Source: Pelagibacteraceae bacterium TMED65
Lineage (GTDB): Bacteria; Pseudomonadota; Alphaproteobacteria; TMED127
Reading direction: 5' to 3'
Assembly: GCA_002167215.1 (NCBI GenBank)
Contig: NHDS01000020.1
Coordinates: 3,345-21,966 of the forward strand
DNA length: 18,622 nucleotides
The position numbers were made by a program, and so were the translations under genes. Below are positions 1 to 6,754 of the stretch, in pieces. Under the pieces are notes generated by a model. The model worked only from the letters and a program-made list of their open reading frames with translations, had not been told where the DNA came from and did not search any database. The stretch's first letter is position 1. Each line of letters opens with the position of its first letter.

Positions 1-73
1 TCTCAGCGCAAGCGTATGAATTGATTTCTAGACCTACAGAGATCTCAGAAATCGTTGGTTTTGTCCAAGCCAT
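1..73 (-). CDS. pqqA: PQQ precursor peptide PqqA (3' part beyond window edge)
   Basis: The first 24 codons of a small peptide read leftward from an ATG at 73-71 and run off the window edge. The peptide begins MAWTKPTISEISVG and continues LEINSYACAE. Glu16 and Tyr20 sit in the E-x3-Y arrangement that is the hallmark of PqqA. In the known pathway these two side chains are cross-linked by the radical-SAM enzyme PqqE and become the backbone of pyrroloquinoline quinone. A strong ribosome-binding site (AAGGAG at 85-80) lies six bases before the ATG, as expected for a peptide needed in quantity. The gene follows a PQQ-associated ABC transporter operon on the same strand, which supports the call. The other pqq genes are expected to follow to the left but are not visible. 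Confidence 0.9.
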   Translation of the reverse strand, partial: MAWTKPTISEISVGLEINSYACAE

Positions 74-103
74 AATTTACTCCTTTTTATGGTTTAGATT
101 AAT

Positions 104-126
104 ATAGCTCCATATGAGCTATTATA
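104..126 (-). promoter_or_regulatory. Candidate pqqA promoter with overlapping inverted repeat
   Basis: A perfect 7-bp inverted repeat, ATAGCTC and GAGCTAT separated by five bases, occupies 104-122. Its outer arm overlaps a perfect TATAAT on the minus strand at 126-121. The best -35 at standard spacing is poor (TTTAAT, 148-143). A transcript from this -10 would start near 114, inside the repeat, giving a leader of about 40 bases before pqqA. The layout suits an operator over the -10 and start site, or a short leader hairpin. No uridine run follows, so it does not look like a terminator. In AT-rich DNA a TATAAT can occur by chance. Confidence 0.35.
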
Positions 127-208
127 TTTATATAGATAGTTTATTAAAGTATCCTGATTTTTTTATTCATTTAGGATTCATTAAATAAATACATATTATT
201 ACTAAAAG

Positions 209-862
209 TTATTGTAAGTATGACATTATCTTTCTTGCTTGATACCCTAATCTTTGTGTATTAAAAACTGGTTCCTCGCATACATACTCAGTTAATCTAG
301 TTCTTTGGTCAAACACCCTTGTATTCCACTCTAATTGCGAATTAGCACTTAAAATTCTTTTGTCTTTTTGATCTAATTTTTCTTTTCTATATTTGCGTAA
401 TAATTTAGACGACTGTCCTATTGCACTTCTTAAGCTTTCCTGTCTTTCAACAAATTTTAAAATTCCCTCATATTGTCTATTTCTTTTATCTCTAGCCTTT
501 TGGTACAAACCGGCAAATAAAAAAACAAGCTTTTCTTTTTGTACAGGTTTTTTCAAAATTCCCAAATAGGTATATTTTTTTGCATATTCTTCGATCAAAA
601 CAATACCTTCTTCTTCATCAAGTGTTGGCTCCGCAAGACGATTTACATATTCAATAACATCATCATGCTTCCACCAGTTTTTAATTGGCTCTTCAATTGA
701 GGGACCTTGCCATATGGAACTTAAGTTTAACTTTGGGTTATAAACTTGATCACAAGGCCATTTTTTTGGCGGTTCTTTGGGTGGGGCAGCCAACAAATCT
801 TTTACAAAAAAAGTGATAAGACTAAAACAAATAAAATAACATAAAAATTTCATACGATTCAT
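209..862 (-). CDS. Secreted protein of unknown function in the PQQ-associated operon
   Basis: This is a 217-residue protein of unknown function. An in-frame ATG at 883-881 overlaps the previous stop as ATGA. The ATG at 862-860 is preferred because a strong AGGAG lies five bases before it. The product then starts MNRMKFLCYF, followed by a hydrophobic segment to about residue 25 and an Ala-Ala-Pro-Pro stretch, so a Sec signal peptide is likely. The mature part has a Trp-Pro-Cys motif (about 35-37), an aromatic-rich region with paired Trp near 63-64, then charged helical sequence. The mature protein has only two Cys, about 37 and 195, so a disulfide is possible. The spacing of W, P, C and GP residues resembles an uncharacterised family I associate with PQQ-dehydrogenase clusters, but I cannot name it. 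It sits between the cupredoxin-like gene and pqqA. Confidence 0.75.
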   Translation of the reverse strand: MNRMKFLCYFICFSLITFFVKDLLAAPPKEPPKKWPCDQVYNPKLNLSSIWQGPSIEEPIKNWWKHDDVIEYVNRLAEPTLDEEEGIVLIEEYAKKYTYLGILKKPVQKEKLVFLFAGLYQKARDKRNRQYEGILKFVERQESLRSAIGQSSKLLRKYRKEKLDQKDKRILSANSQLEWNTRVFDQRTRLTEYVCEEPVFNTQRLGYQARKIMSYLQ

Positions 863-867
863 AATAA

Positions 868-872
868 CTCCT
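868..872 (-). promoter_or_regulatory. Ribosome-binding site deciding the start at 862
   Basis: AGGAG at 872-868 on the minus strand is five bases from the ATG at 862-860. This favours that start over the ATG at 883-881, which has no comparable site close upstream of it. The upstream ATG would add seven residues before the signal peptide. Use of both starts cannot be excluded, because the upstream one overlaps the preceding stop codon and could be reached by coupling. Confidence 0.6.
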
Positions 873-879
873 AATACTA

Positions 880-1299
880 TCATTCAACAATAAACTTTCC
901 AACCATTCCTTTACTTTGCAATCTTTCAATTTCAAAATCATATTCACCTGGTCTGATTGGAACAAATTTTATTTCAATTTCTCCCTCTCTTTCAAACTCT
1001 ATTTCATTTATAACTGGGGCATCTAACTCGACACCTTCGATCTCGATGGAACGTATCCATATATTTCTGAAAAACTCTTCGGCCTCCAATTCATATTCTT
1101 TGAATCCCATACTTGAAATTTCCAATCTATAAGCTTTACCTGTTTCCATATTAAAAACTTTTTGTGACATATCATAATCACTTTTATCAGAGCCAAGCTT
1201 CAACTCAAGCTTCTTCGCTCTTATAGATAAATCTCCTTTAGCAAAACTTTCAGTAGCTGTTAAAAAAATTGTGCATAGTATTGAAAAAAAAATTCTCAT
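880..1299 (-). CDS. Secreted cupredoxin-like protein lacking copper ligands
   Basis: A 139-residue protein has a signal peptide (about 1-20, ending ESFA). The rest looks like a single beta-sandwich. Its C-terminal part, FVPIRPGEYDFEIERLQSKGMVGKFIVE by position 112-139, has the layout of the cupredoxin ligand loop, in which Y-x-F-C...P-G-H...G-M-x-G is usual. Here the Cys position is Glu, the His position is Gln or nearby, and only the Met remains. The mature protein contains no His and no Cys at all, so a type 1 copper site cannot form. An EFFRNIW motif near 75-81 may be a family signature. An AGGAGG site lies within the end of the permease gene upstream, with a two-base gap between the genes. 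Its place in the operon suggests a periplasmic partner or structural role in PQQ-linked oxidation. That role is inferred. Confidence 0.7.
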   Translation of the reverse strand: MRIFFSILCTIFLTATESFAKGDLSIRAKKLELKLGSDKSDYDMSQKVFNMETGKAYRLEISSMGFKEYELEAEEFFRNIWIRSIEIEGVELDAPVINEIEFEREGEIEIKFVPIRPGEYDFEIERLQSKGMVGKFIVE

Positions 1300-1301
1300 G
1301 T

Positions 1302-2105
1302 TTATTTTCCTCCTTTTTTCTGCAAGTTGCCCCTCGCAGGATCGTATCCCAAAATTGATAGAAATAAAAATATTAACGTAAAAATTAAAATACCAACTGT
1401 ATACTCTATATTTATTTGTGAATAAAGCGAAAATCTAATTGATTCTACTGCATAAGTAAATGGGTTATAAAAACACACATAATACAACCATTCACTAGTT
1501 TCCTCTATCTTCCATAAAGGATACAAAGCAGAAGAAGCAAAAAACATTGGAAAAATAACAAAATTCATAACTCCTGCAAAATTTTCTAGTTGTTTAATTG
1601 CTGATGATAAAAACATTCCCAAAGAACCGAGCATTAAACCAGAAACTATTAAAGCTGGTAAAATAGTAAAATATCCTGAAATCGGAGGAATAATATCCCA
1701 AAGGGACGCTATTAATAAAAAAGCATAAACTTGAAGTATAGATACAAAGACCCCAGCAAGTAACTTTGAGATCAATAAAAACCACCTTGGAATTGGGCTA
1801 ACCAACATTGTTTTCATGCTGCCCATTTCTCTGTCGTAAACCATTGATAGTGAACTTTGCATGCCATTGAATAACTGGATCATAGCTATCAAACCAGGGG
1901 CAATATATACCTCATATGCGATATAAGTTTCGTAAGGCGGAATTATTGCAACTCCAAGTACTGATCTAAACCCTGCAGCAAAGATTCCCAACCAAACCAA
2001 TGGCCTAACTAGTGCAGAGAAAAAACGTTCCTTTTGATGGACAAATCTTAATGCTTCTCTTAGAACAATCCCTTTAAAACATCTAGCGTATATTATAAGT
2101 TCCAT
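1302..2105 (-). CDS. ABC-2 type permease, PQQ-dependent alcohol dehydrogenase-associated
   Basis: A 267-residue polytopic membrane protein with about six hydrophobic segments has the layout of the ABC-2 (export-type) permease family. The family-typical loop after the second segment is present (YDREMGSMKTMLVSPIP, about residues 89-105). So is the conserved region before the last segments (FFASSALYPLW and YNPFTYAVESIRF). It starts six bases after the ATPase stop, so the two are almost certainly one transporter. With the upstream beta-propeller and binding protein it matches the permease of the set found beside PQQ-dependent alcohol dehydrogenases, such as the Ped region of Pseudomonas. The substrate is not known. 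ABC-2 permeases normally export or extrude molecules, which sits oddly with a periplasmic binding protein in the same operon. Confidence 0.88.
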   Translation of the reverse strand: MELIIYARCFKGIVLREALRFVHQKERFFSALVRPLVWLGIFAAGFRSVLGVAIIPPYETYIAYEVYIAPGLIAMIQLFNGMQSSLSMVYDREMGSMKTMLVSPIPRWFLLISKLLAGVFVSILQVYAFLLIASLWDIIPPISGYFTILPALIVSGLMLGSLGMFLSSAIKQLENFAGVMNFVIFPMFFASSALYPLWKIEETSEWLYYVCFYNPFTYAVESIRFSLYSQINIEYTVGILIFTLIFLFLSILGYDPARGNLQKKGGK

Positions 2106-2111
2106 GGTTAA

Positions 2112-2837
2112 TTAAATTCCTACTAATTTATTAAATGCATCACGAATATTTTTTGTTTTGGTTTTTTTTATAATTCTAGCAACATCTCCAGATTCAATAA
2201 CTTTTCCTTTATCAATAATTATTACTTTCTCTCCCATATCAATTTCATCAATTAAATGAGTTGCCCATAGAACTGCCATTTTGCTTGTCTTACATAAGTT
2301 TTTGACATGCTTCAATATCATTTGCCTTGAGCCTATATCCAAACCAACCGTTGGCTCATCCAAAAGTAACAACTTAGGTCTGTGAAGAAGTGATCTTGCA
2401 ATTTCAACTCTTCGTCTTTGCCCTCCCGATAACGCTCTTACTTTACTCTTGATTTTATCATCTAATTTGATTCTTCCAATTTCATTATCAATTCTTTTTT
2501 TTGCCTCAGAGGAACTTATACCGTGAAGTGATGAGTGATATTCAAGATTCTCTTTAATACTCAAGTCTAAGTCTAGTGTTGGTTGTTGAAACACAACTCC
2601 AATATTTTTAAGTGCACTTACAGATCGTTCTCTTACATCAAATCCATGTATTTTTATTGATCCTGTATTGTTATTATAAAGCCTTGTAATTAATGAATAA
2701 AGGGTTGTCTTCCCAGCACCATTTAATCCTAATAATACAGTAAAGTCACCTGGACTAATATTCAAGCTTACATCATCAAGTGCAGTGAAATTTCCGAATT
2801 TATGGGAAACATTTTTTATTTCTAACGCGACAGTCAT
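2112..2837 (-). CDS. ABC transporter ATPase, PQQ-dependent alcohol dehydrogenase-associated
   Basis: A 241-residue nucleotide-binding subunit carries every expected motif. These are Walker A GLNGAGKTT (37-45), Q-loop glutamine in VVFQQP (about 84-85), signature LSGGQ (136-140), Walker B LLLLDEP with catalytic Glu161, the D-loop GLD, and the switch His194 in ATH. Its length is typical of ATPases that pair with ABC-2 permeases. The next gene, six bases downstream, is such a permease. A 27-base gap separates it from the beta-propeller gene, and no obvious Shine-Dalgarno is seen in that gap. It should energise the transporter from the cytoplasmic side. Assignment to the PQQ-linked subfamily rests mainly on the neighbours. 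Confidence 0.93.
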   Translation of the reverse strand: MTVALEIKNVSHKFGNFTALDDVSLNISPGDFTVLLGLNGAGKTTLYSLITRLYNNNTGSIKIHGFDVRERSVSALKNIGVVFQQPTLDLDLSIKENLEYHSSLHGISSSEAKKRIDNEIGRIKLDDKIKSKVRALSGGQRRRVEIARSLLHRPKLLLLDEPTVGLDIGSRQMILKHVKNLCKTSKMAVLWATHLIDEIDMGEKVIIIDKGKVIESGDVARIIKKTKTKNIRDAFNKLVGI

Positions 2838-2864
2838 TGTGCAGGGTAATTAATTGGGGTGTTA

Positions 2865-3830
2865 TTAGTTCGGACTTATAACAACTCCCCAAGGAAATCT
2901 TCCAACTTTGACTGACTTTTCAACTTTGAGTTTATTGACATTAATAAAAGAAACGTCATTACTTACTCCATTAGTACACAACAAAGTTTTTTGATCAGGT
3001 GTAAATGCAAGTTGCCAGACTCTTTGGCCAACAAGTAAATATTTGATAACTTCTTTTGTTTTTTGGTCAACGACTGCTATTCTATTAGCTGGACCAAGAG
3101 CTATAAATGTATATTTTCCGTCATTAGTATGTCTTACACCAACTGGTTGAATGCTCTCTTCATTTACTCCGGGTATTTCAAAACCTATTGTATGAGTAAC
3201 TTCCTTAGAAGCAGGACTAATGACTTTAACTGTCCCGCCAATTTCAGCAGATACCCAAACCTCTTTATCGTCAGGTGTAAACATTGCCACTCTTGGCCTT
3301 GCATCTACTAACACATTTTCAATAATTTCAAGCGTATCAGTATTTATGAAATGTGCCATATTAGTGGTTTCTGAGGTGTTAACTAATATTTTGCCATTGT
3401 TAGTTAGTCCCATACCTTCGGGTTCCACACCAACTGGGATATCGTCAATAATCATTTTATCATTCATATCAACTACCGTTACCATAGCATCATCCTCATT
3501 AGCTATGTAAAGAACATCGTCTTCAGGTGACAAAATGAATAGCTCAGGATCTGGTCCGGAGGGGAGATGATATTTTAACTTCATTGTTTTTGCATCTCGA
3601 ACTTCAACTCTATCGTCGTCCGATGTAGCAACAAGGACAAGTTTTCCATCTTTAGACATTATAATCCCTCTAGGCCTTTGACCAACCTTAACTGTTTTAA
3701 CAACTTTTTTCTTATTAATATCTATTACGCTAACTGTATTATCTTTTTCGTTAGTAATGTAAGCTAAGTTAGCTTTAACATTATTAAAACTGAAAAATGA
3801 GAAGAAGGTTAATATCAAAAAAAATTTCAT
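2865..3830 (-). CDS. Periplasmic YVTN-type beta-propeller, PQQ catabolism-associated
   Basis: A 321-residue secreted protein has a signal peptide of about 20 residues (cleavage probably after NNVKA). The rest consists of repeats of about 42 residues with the YVTN-propeller pattern of a tyrosine strand, an N-E/D-x-D turn and a V-x-V-x-D strand. Examples are AYITNEKDNTVSVIDI near 23-38 and LYIANEDDAMVTVVDM near 107-122. Six to seven blades fit the length. It matches the beta-propeller protein described as associated with PQQ-dependent catabolism, whose role is unknown; it is not itself a quinoprotein dehydrogenase, since it lacks the size and tryptophan-docking repeats. It lies 22 bases after the binding-protein gene. 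It may act as a periplasmic scaffold or ligand-binding subunit; this is inferred. Confidence 0.88.
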   Translation of the reverse strand: MKFFLILTFFSFFSFNNVKANLAYITNEKDNTVSVIDINKKKVVKTVKVGQRPRGIIMSKDGKLVLVATSDDDRVEVRDAKTMKLKYHLPSGPDPELFILSPEDDVLYIANEDDAMVTVVDMNDKMIIDDIPVGVEPEGMGLTNNGKILVNTSETTNMAHFINTDTLEIIENVLVDARPRVAMFTPDDKEVWVSAEIGGTVKVISPASKEVTHTIGFEIPGVNEESIQPVGVRHTNDGKYTFIALGPANRIAVVDQKTKEVIKYLLVGQRVWQLAFTPDQKTLLCTNGVSNDVSFINVNKLKVEKSVKVGRFPWGVVISPN

Positions 3831-3852
3831 AATTCTTAATGTATAAAAAATT

Positions 3853-5121
3853 TTAAAATTTACAAGCAGATTCCGGTCTATCTTTTCCTAGTGTGTCAAG
3901 TTCGCTCGAAGGGTGAATATATCCTTCTTGTGGAGAAACTGACACCATCGACCTTGGCGCGGCTAATAAAACTGGTTGTCTTAACTGACCATTCCAGGGC
4001 CTAAAAGAGACTTTTACGCCTTTATAAGCACCTAAACCAAATTTATCACTTAATAAATATTTCTGTACCTCTTTAACATCATTAGTCTGAGTCCTGGTAA
4101 TCGATTCTCCGATAGCTCTGACTCCTATCCAAGCATGATAGTCAACTTCAGTCATCCACCTACCACTCTCTCTTCTGAATCTATTTTGCATTTGTGTCGC
4201 TCCCCATTGCTCATGAGTTCGATGCCATGAATTTGGTTTTAAACCCTGTGTTCCAACAATAGGCCTTGGATCCCAAGTTCTGTATGAAAGATATTCGCCA
4301 AACTCCCCGGCTTCGTCTGCAACAACTAGAACGTCATAATTTGAAACTTTTGTAAAAATTGGAACTTCTTTTCCTGCCGTTCTTCTTAAGTCTGATGAAA
4401 AGTCCCATGTTTTTTCTTCTTTTATTTTAATATTAAATTTTTTTGCTGAATTCTTTAGTGCAGATGCATATAAGCGATCACTTTCTTTTGGCCCTGTAAC
4501 TAAGAACCATTTCTTCCATTTTTTTTTTACTAAATATTGGGTAAGTGCATCAGATAAAATAGAATGACTAGGCGGAACATGAAAGAAATTTTTTCTACAA
4601 TTTTCATTTCTTAAAGAATCATCTTTTGCTCTTACATTAAAAATTATAACGTTGCTAATTCCAGGTAGTTCCATTAATGACAATAATTCATTTTTATTTA
4701 AGTCTACAATAAAAAAGCTTTTACCTTTTTTCATTAATTTTTTAAATTCATTGTTAAGATCTTCATCTAACAAAATTCTATGAAATTCAACATTGAAGTC
4801 ATGTCCAAGAAATCTTCCAGTTGTAAGGTTGTCTTCAATAGCTAACTTGACACCATAAAATCCTTCGTCTTCGAGTATAGGGTCAAGATTTGAAAGTACA
4901 GGGGGAACTTCTCTCTCTTTAGAGATAAAAACTATATCCGTTGTAATTGTAATTTCTTTTTGAAAGGCTTTTTTTCCTCTTTTCTCAATTCTCTTTTTTC
5001 TTTCCAGGTCAAGTTTTTTTCTCTCCTCTAATTGCTGAATAGAAAGTTCTCGTGCATCAACAATTAAAGAGAAGGAAATTAACAAAATGAAAAATATATT
5101 ATAAAATATTTTAAAATTCAT
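3853..5121 (-). CDS. Periplasmic substrate-binding protein, PQQ-dependent alcohol dehydrogenase-associated
   Basis: This is the first gene of the operon, 422 residues. A signal peptide covers about 1-23 (cleavage likely after VDA). A very charged, probably helical stretch follows (about 24-56, rich in Glu, Lys and Arg). Then comes a two-lobed domain resembling type I periplasmic binding proteins of the branched-chain amino-acid receptor kind: a KLAIEDNLTTGRFLG segment near 90-104, a YDVLVVADEAGEFGEYL hinge region, and a Trp- and Arg-rich second lobe. The C-terminal end (ELDTLGKDRPESACKF) looks like a family signature. It matches the binding protein of the PQQ-linked ABC set. The ligand is unknown. 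Pairing with an ABC-2 permease is unusual, because such receptors normally serve importers with another permease type. Confidence 0.85.
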   Translation of the reverse strand: MNFKIFYNIFFILLISFSLIVDARELSIQQLEERKKLDLERKKRIEKRGKKAFQKEITITTDIVFISKEREVPPVLSNLDPILEDEGFYGVKLAIEDNLTTGRFLGHDFNVEFHRILLDEDLNNEFKKLMKKGKSFFIVDLNKNELLSLMELPGISNVIIFNVRAKDDSLRNENCRKNFFHVPPSHSILSDALTQYLVKKKWKKWFLVTGPKESDRLYASALKNSAKKFNIKIKEEKTWDFSSDLRRTAGKEVPIFTKVSNYDVLVVADEAGEFGEYLSYRTWDPRPIVGTQGLKPNSWHRTHEQWGATQMQNRFRRESGRWMTEVDYHAWIGVRAIGESITRTQTNDVKEVQKYLLSDKFGLGAYKGVKVSFRPWNGQLRQPVLLAAPRSMVSVSPQEGYIHPSSELDTLGKDRPESACKF

Positions 5122-5130
5122 AATGTTTTT

Positions 5131-5158
5131 AATATAAATTAAATATAGAAAATGTTAA
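5131..5158 (-). promoter_or_regulatory. Candidate promoter for the PQQ-associated operon
   Basis: On the minus strand TTAACA (5158-5153) and TATATT (5136-5131) are separated by 16 bases, each one mismatch from the sigma-70 consensus. The predicted transcript start, near 5125, is only a few bases from the ATG at 5121-5119, so the mRNA would be almost leaderless. No Shine-Dalgarno is visible before that ATG, which agrees. The whole 49-base gap is shared with the divergent metZ. The AT-rich background lowers confidence. Confidence 0.4.
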
Positions 5159-5170
5159 TCGAAAAATTAT

Positions 5171-6361
5171 ATGAAAAAAAAAAATTCTACCAATCTCATT
5201 CATGCAGGAATTAATAGAACCAAATTTATGGAAACCAGTGAGCCGCTTTTTTTGACTTCAGGTTTCGTCTATGCGTCTGCCGAAGAAGCAGAAAAATCAT
5301 TTAAAGAAGAAACAAAAAGATTCATGTATTCAAGGTTTGGTAATCCAACAGTGGAAATTTTGCAGGAAAGATTAGCAACTATTGAAGGAGCAGAGTCATG
5401 TTGGGCAACTTCAACTGGAATGTCGGCTGTATTTACTATTTTTATGTCGTATTTACAGAAAGGGGACAGAGTCGTGGCTGCCAGAGCTTTATTTGGAAGT
5501 TGTCATCATATTCTAACAAAAATACTTCCAAAATTTGGAATTGATGTTGAGCTAATAGACGGTAAAGATTTAAATTGTTGGGAAAAAGCCTTAAGAAAAA
5601 AAACAAAAATGATTTTTTTTGAAACCCCATCAAATCCATGTTTAGAAATTATTGACATAGAGGCAGTTTCAAAAATTGCAAAAAAAAATGGTTCCTTAGT
5701 AGTTGTTGATAACGTCTTCGCAACACCAATTTTACAAAAACCTCTTAATTTAGGTGCAGATGTAGTTATGTATTCTGCAACCAAACATATTGACGGACAA
5801 GGAAGAGTATTAGGTGGTGCTATTTTGGGTAAAAAAAAATATTGTGAAACAACAATAAAACCTTTCATAAGAAACACAGGTCCATCAATTAGTCCATTTA
5901 ATGCATGGGTTTTGATTAAAGGTTTAGAAACACTTGAACTCAGGATTAAAAAGCAAACTGAAAATGCAGAAAAAGTTTTGAATTATTTAATAAATTCATC
6001 TTTCATCAAAAAAATATACTATCCTTTATTCAAAGAGTCATCTCAATTCACACTTGCTAAAAAACAAATGATAGGTGGTGGTAATATAATTTCATTTGAA
6101 ATAGCTTCAAAAAGAAATAAAGAAAAGGAAAAATCATTTTCATTTCTAAATAATTTGTCTTTAATAAAAATTTCAAATAATCTAGGAGATACTAAATCAC
6201 TTATAACTCATCCAGAAACAACAACACATAACAGACTAAGTAAGATGGAAAAAAAATCATTAGGTATAAACTCAAATTTAATAAGAATTTCTGTAGGTTT
6301 GGAGAATATTAATGATTTAATAGACGATTTAGACAAATCTCTGAAAAAGTCAATGAGTTAA
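5171..6361 (+). CDS. metZ: O-succinylhomoserine sulfhydrylase
   Basis: A 396-residue enzyme of the Cys/Met-metabolism PLP family, expected to make homocysteine directly from O-succinylhomoserine and sulfide in methionine synthesis. The PLP lysine is Lys205 in YSATKHIDGQGRVLGG. The GQGR-LGG continuation is typical of MetZ; cystathionine gamma-synthases usually have a GHSD-type sequence here. Other family landmarks are YSRFGNPT (53-60), the STGMSA cofactor-phosphate region (81-86), ETPSNP (151-156) and the cofactor-binding Asp180 in VVVDNVFATP. Length is normal for the family. It starts a plus-strand operon with apaG (three-base gap) and trkH, divergent from the PQQ-associated operon. No clear Shine-Dalgarno precedes the ATG. 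O-acetylhomoserine use is possible but less likely given the GQGR motif. Confidence 0.93.
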   Translation: MKKKNSTNLIHAGINRTKFMETSEPLFLTSGFVYASAEEAEKSFKEETKRFMYSRFGNPTVEILQERLATIEGAESCWATSTGMSAVFTIFMSYLQKGDRVVAARALFGSCHHILTKILPKFGIDVELIDGKDLNCWEKALRKKTKMIFFETPSNPCLEIIDIEAVSKIAKKNGSLVVVDNVFATPILQKPLNLGADVVMYSATKHIDGQGRVLGGAILGKKKYCETTIKPFIRNTGPSISPFNAWVLIKGLETLELRIKKQTENAEKVLNYLINSSFIKKIYYPLFKESSQFTLAKKQMIGGGNIISFEIASKRNKEKEKSFSFLNNLSLIKISNNLGDTKSLITHPETTTHNRLSKMEKKSLGINSNLIRISVGLENINDLIDDLDKSLKKSMS

Positions 6362-6364
6362 AAA

Positions 6365-6751
6365 ATGAAAAAAAAATATAAAGTATCTGTTTTTGTTGAA
6401 CCATTTTATTTAGAAGATCATTCAGACCCTCAAGAAGATTCTTATCTTTGGGCATACAAAGTTAAAATAAGAAATAACGAAGAGGAACAAATTAAATTAA
6501 TAAGTCGACACTGGAAAATTTTTGACTCAAACGGTAATCATAGAGAGGTCCGTGGTAAAGGTGTGGTTGGAGAACAACCAACAATCGAACCAGGTGATGA
6601 ATTTGAGTACACTAGTGGAACACCTCTAAAGACTAGCTCAGGATTAATGCATGGAAGTTACCAAATGCAAAGTTTTGACGGAAAAGAATTTGAAGTCTCA
6701 ATACCCCCTTTTTCCTTAGATATTCCAGATAAAGAAAATAAATTTAATTAA
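6365..6751 (+). CDS. apaG: ApaG domain protein (DUF525 family)
   Basis: A 128-residue protein that matches ApaG over nearly its full length: an N-terminal YKVSVFVEPFYLEDHS strand region, the YKVKIRNN segment, the RHWKIFDSNG motif (about 48-57), the glycine-rich GKGVVGEQP loop (about 64-72), and the SSGLMHGSYQM region. The fold is an immunoglobulin/fibronectin-III-like beta-sandwich and its biochemical role is not settled. In gammaproteobacteria it lies with apaH and ksgA. In alphaproteobacteria it commonly neighbours metZ, as here, where three bases separate it from metZ and three from trkH. Co-translation with metZ is likely. Confidence 0.95.
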   Translation: MKKKYKVSVFVEPFYLEDHSDPQEDSYLWAYKVKIRNNEEEQIKLISRHWKIFDSNGNHREVRGKGVVGEQPTIEPGDEFEYTSGTPLKTSSGLMHGSYQMQSFDGKEFEVSIPPFSLDIPDKENKFN

Positions 6752-6754
6752 ACA

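Noticed and set aside
3063..3510. Two plus-strand open frames opposite the beta-propeller gene
   Set aside because: They are antisense to a gene with clear repeats and signal peptide, overlap each other and show no family features or ribosome-binding site.
5442..5877. Two minus-strand open frames inside metZ
   Set aside because: They lie opposite conserved metZ motifs and have no recognisable protein features, so they are shadows of the real gene.
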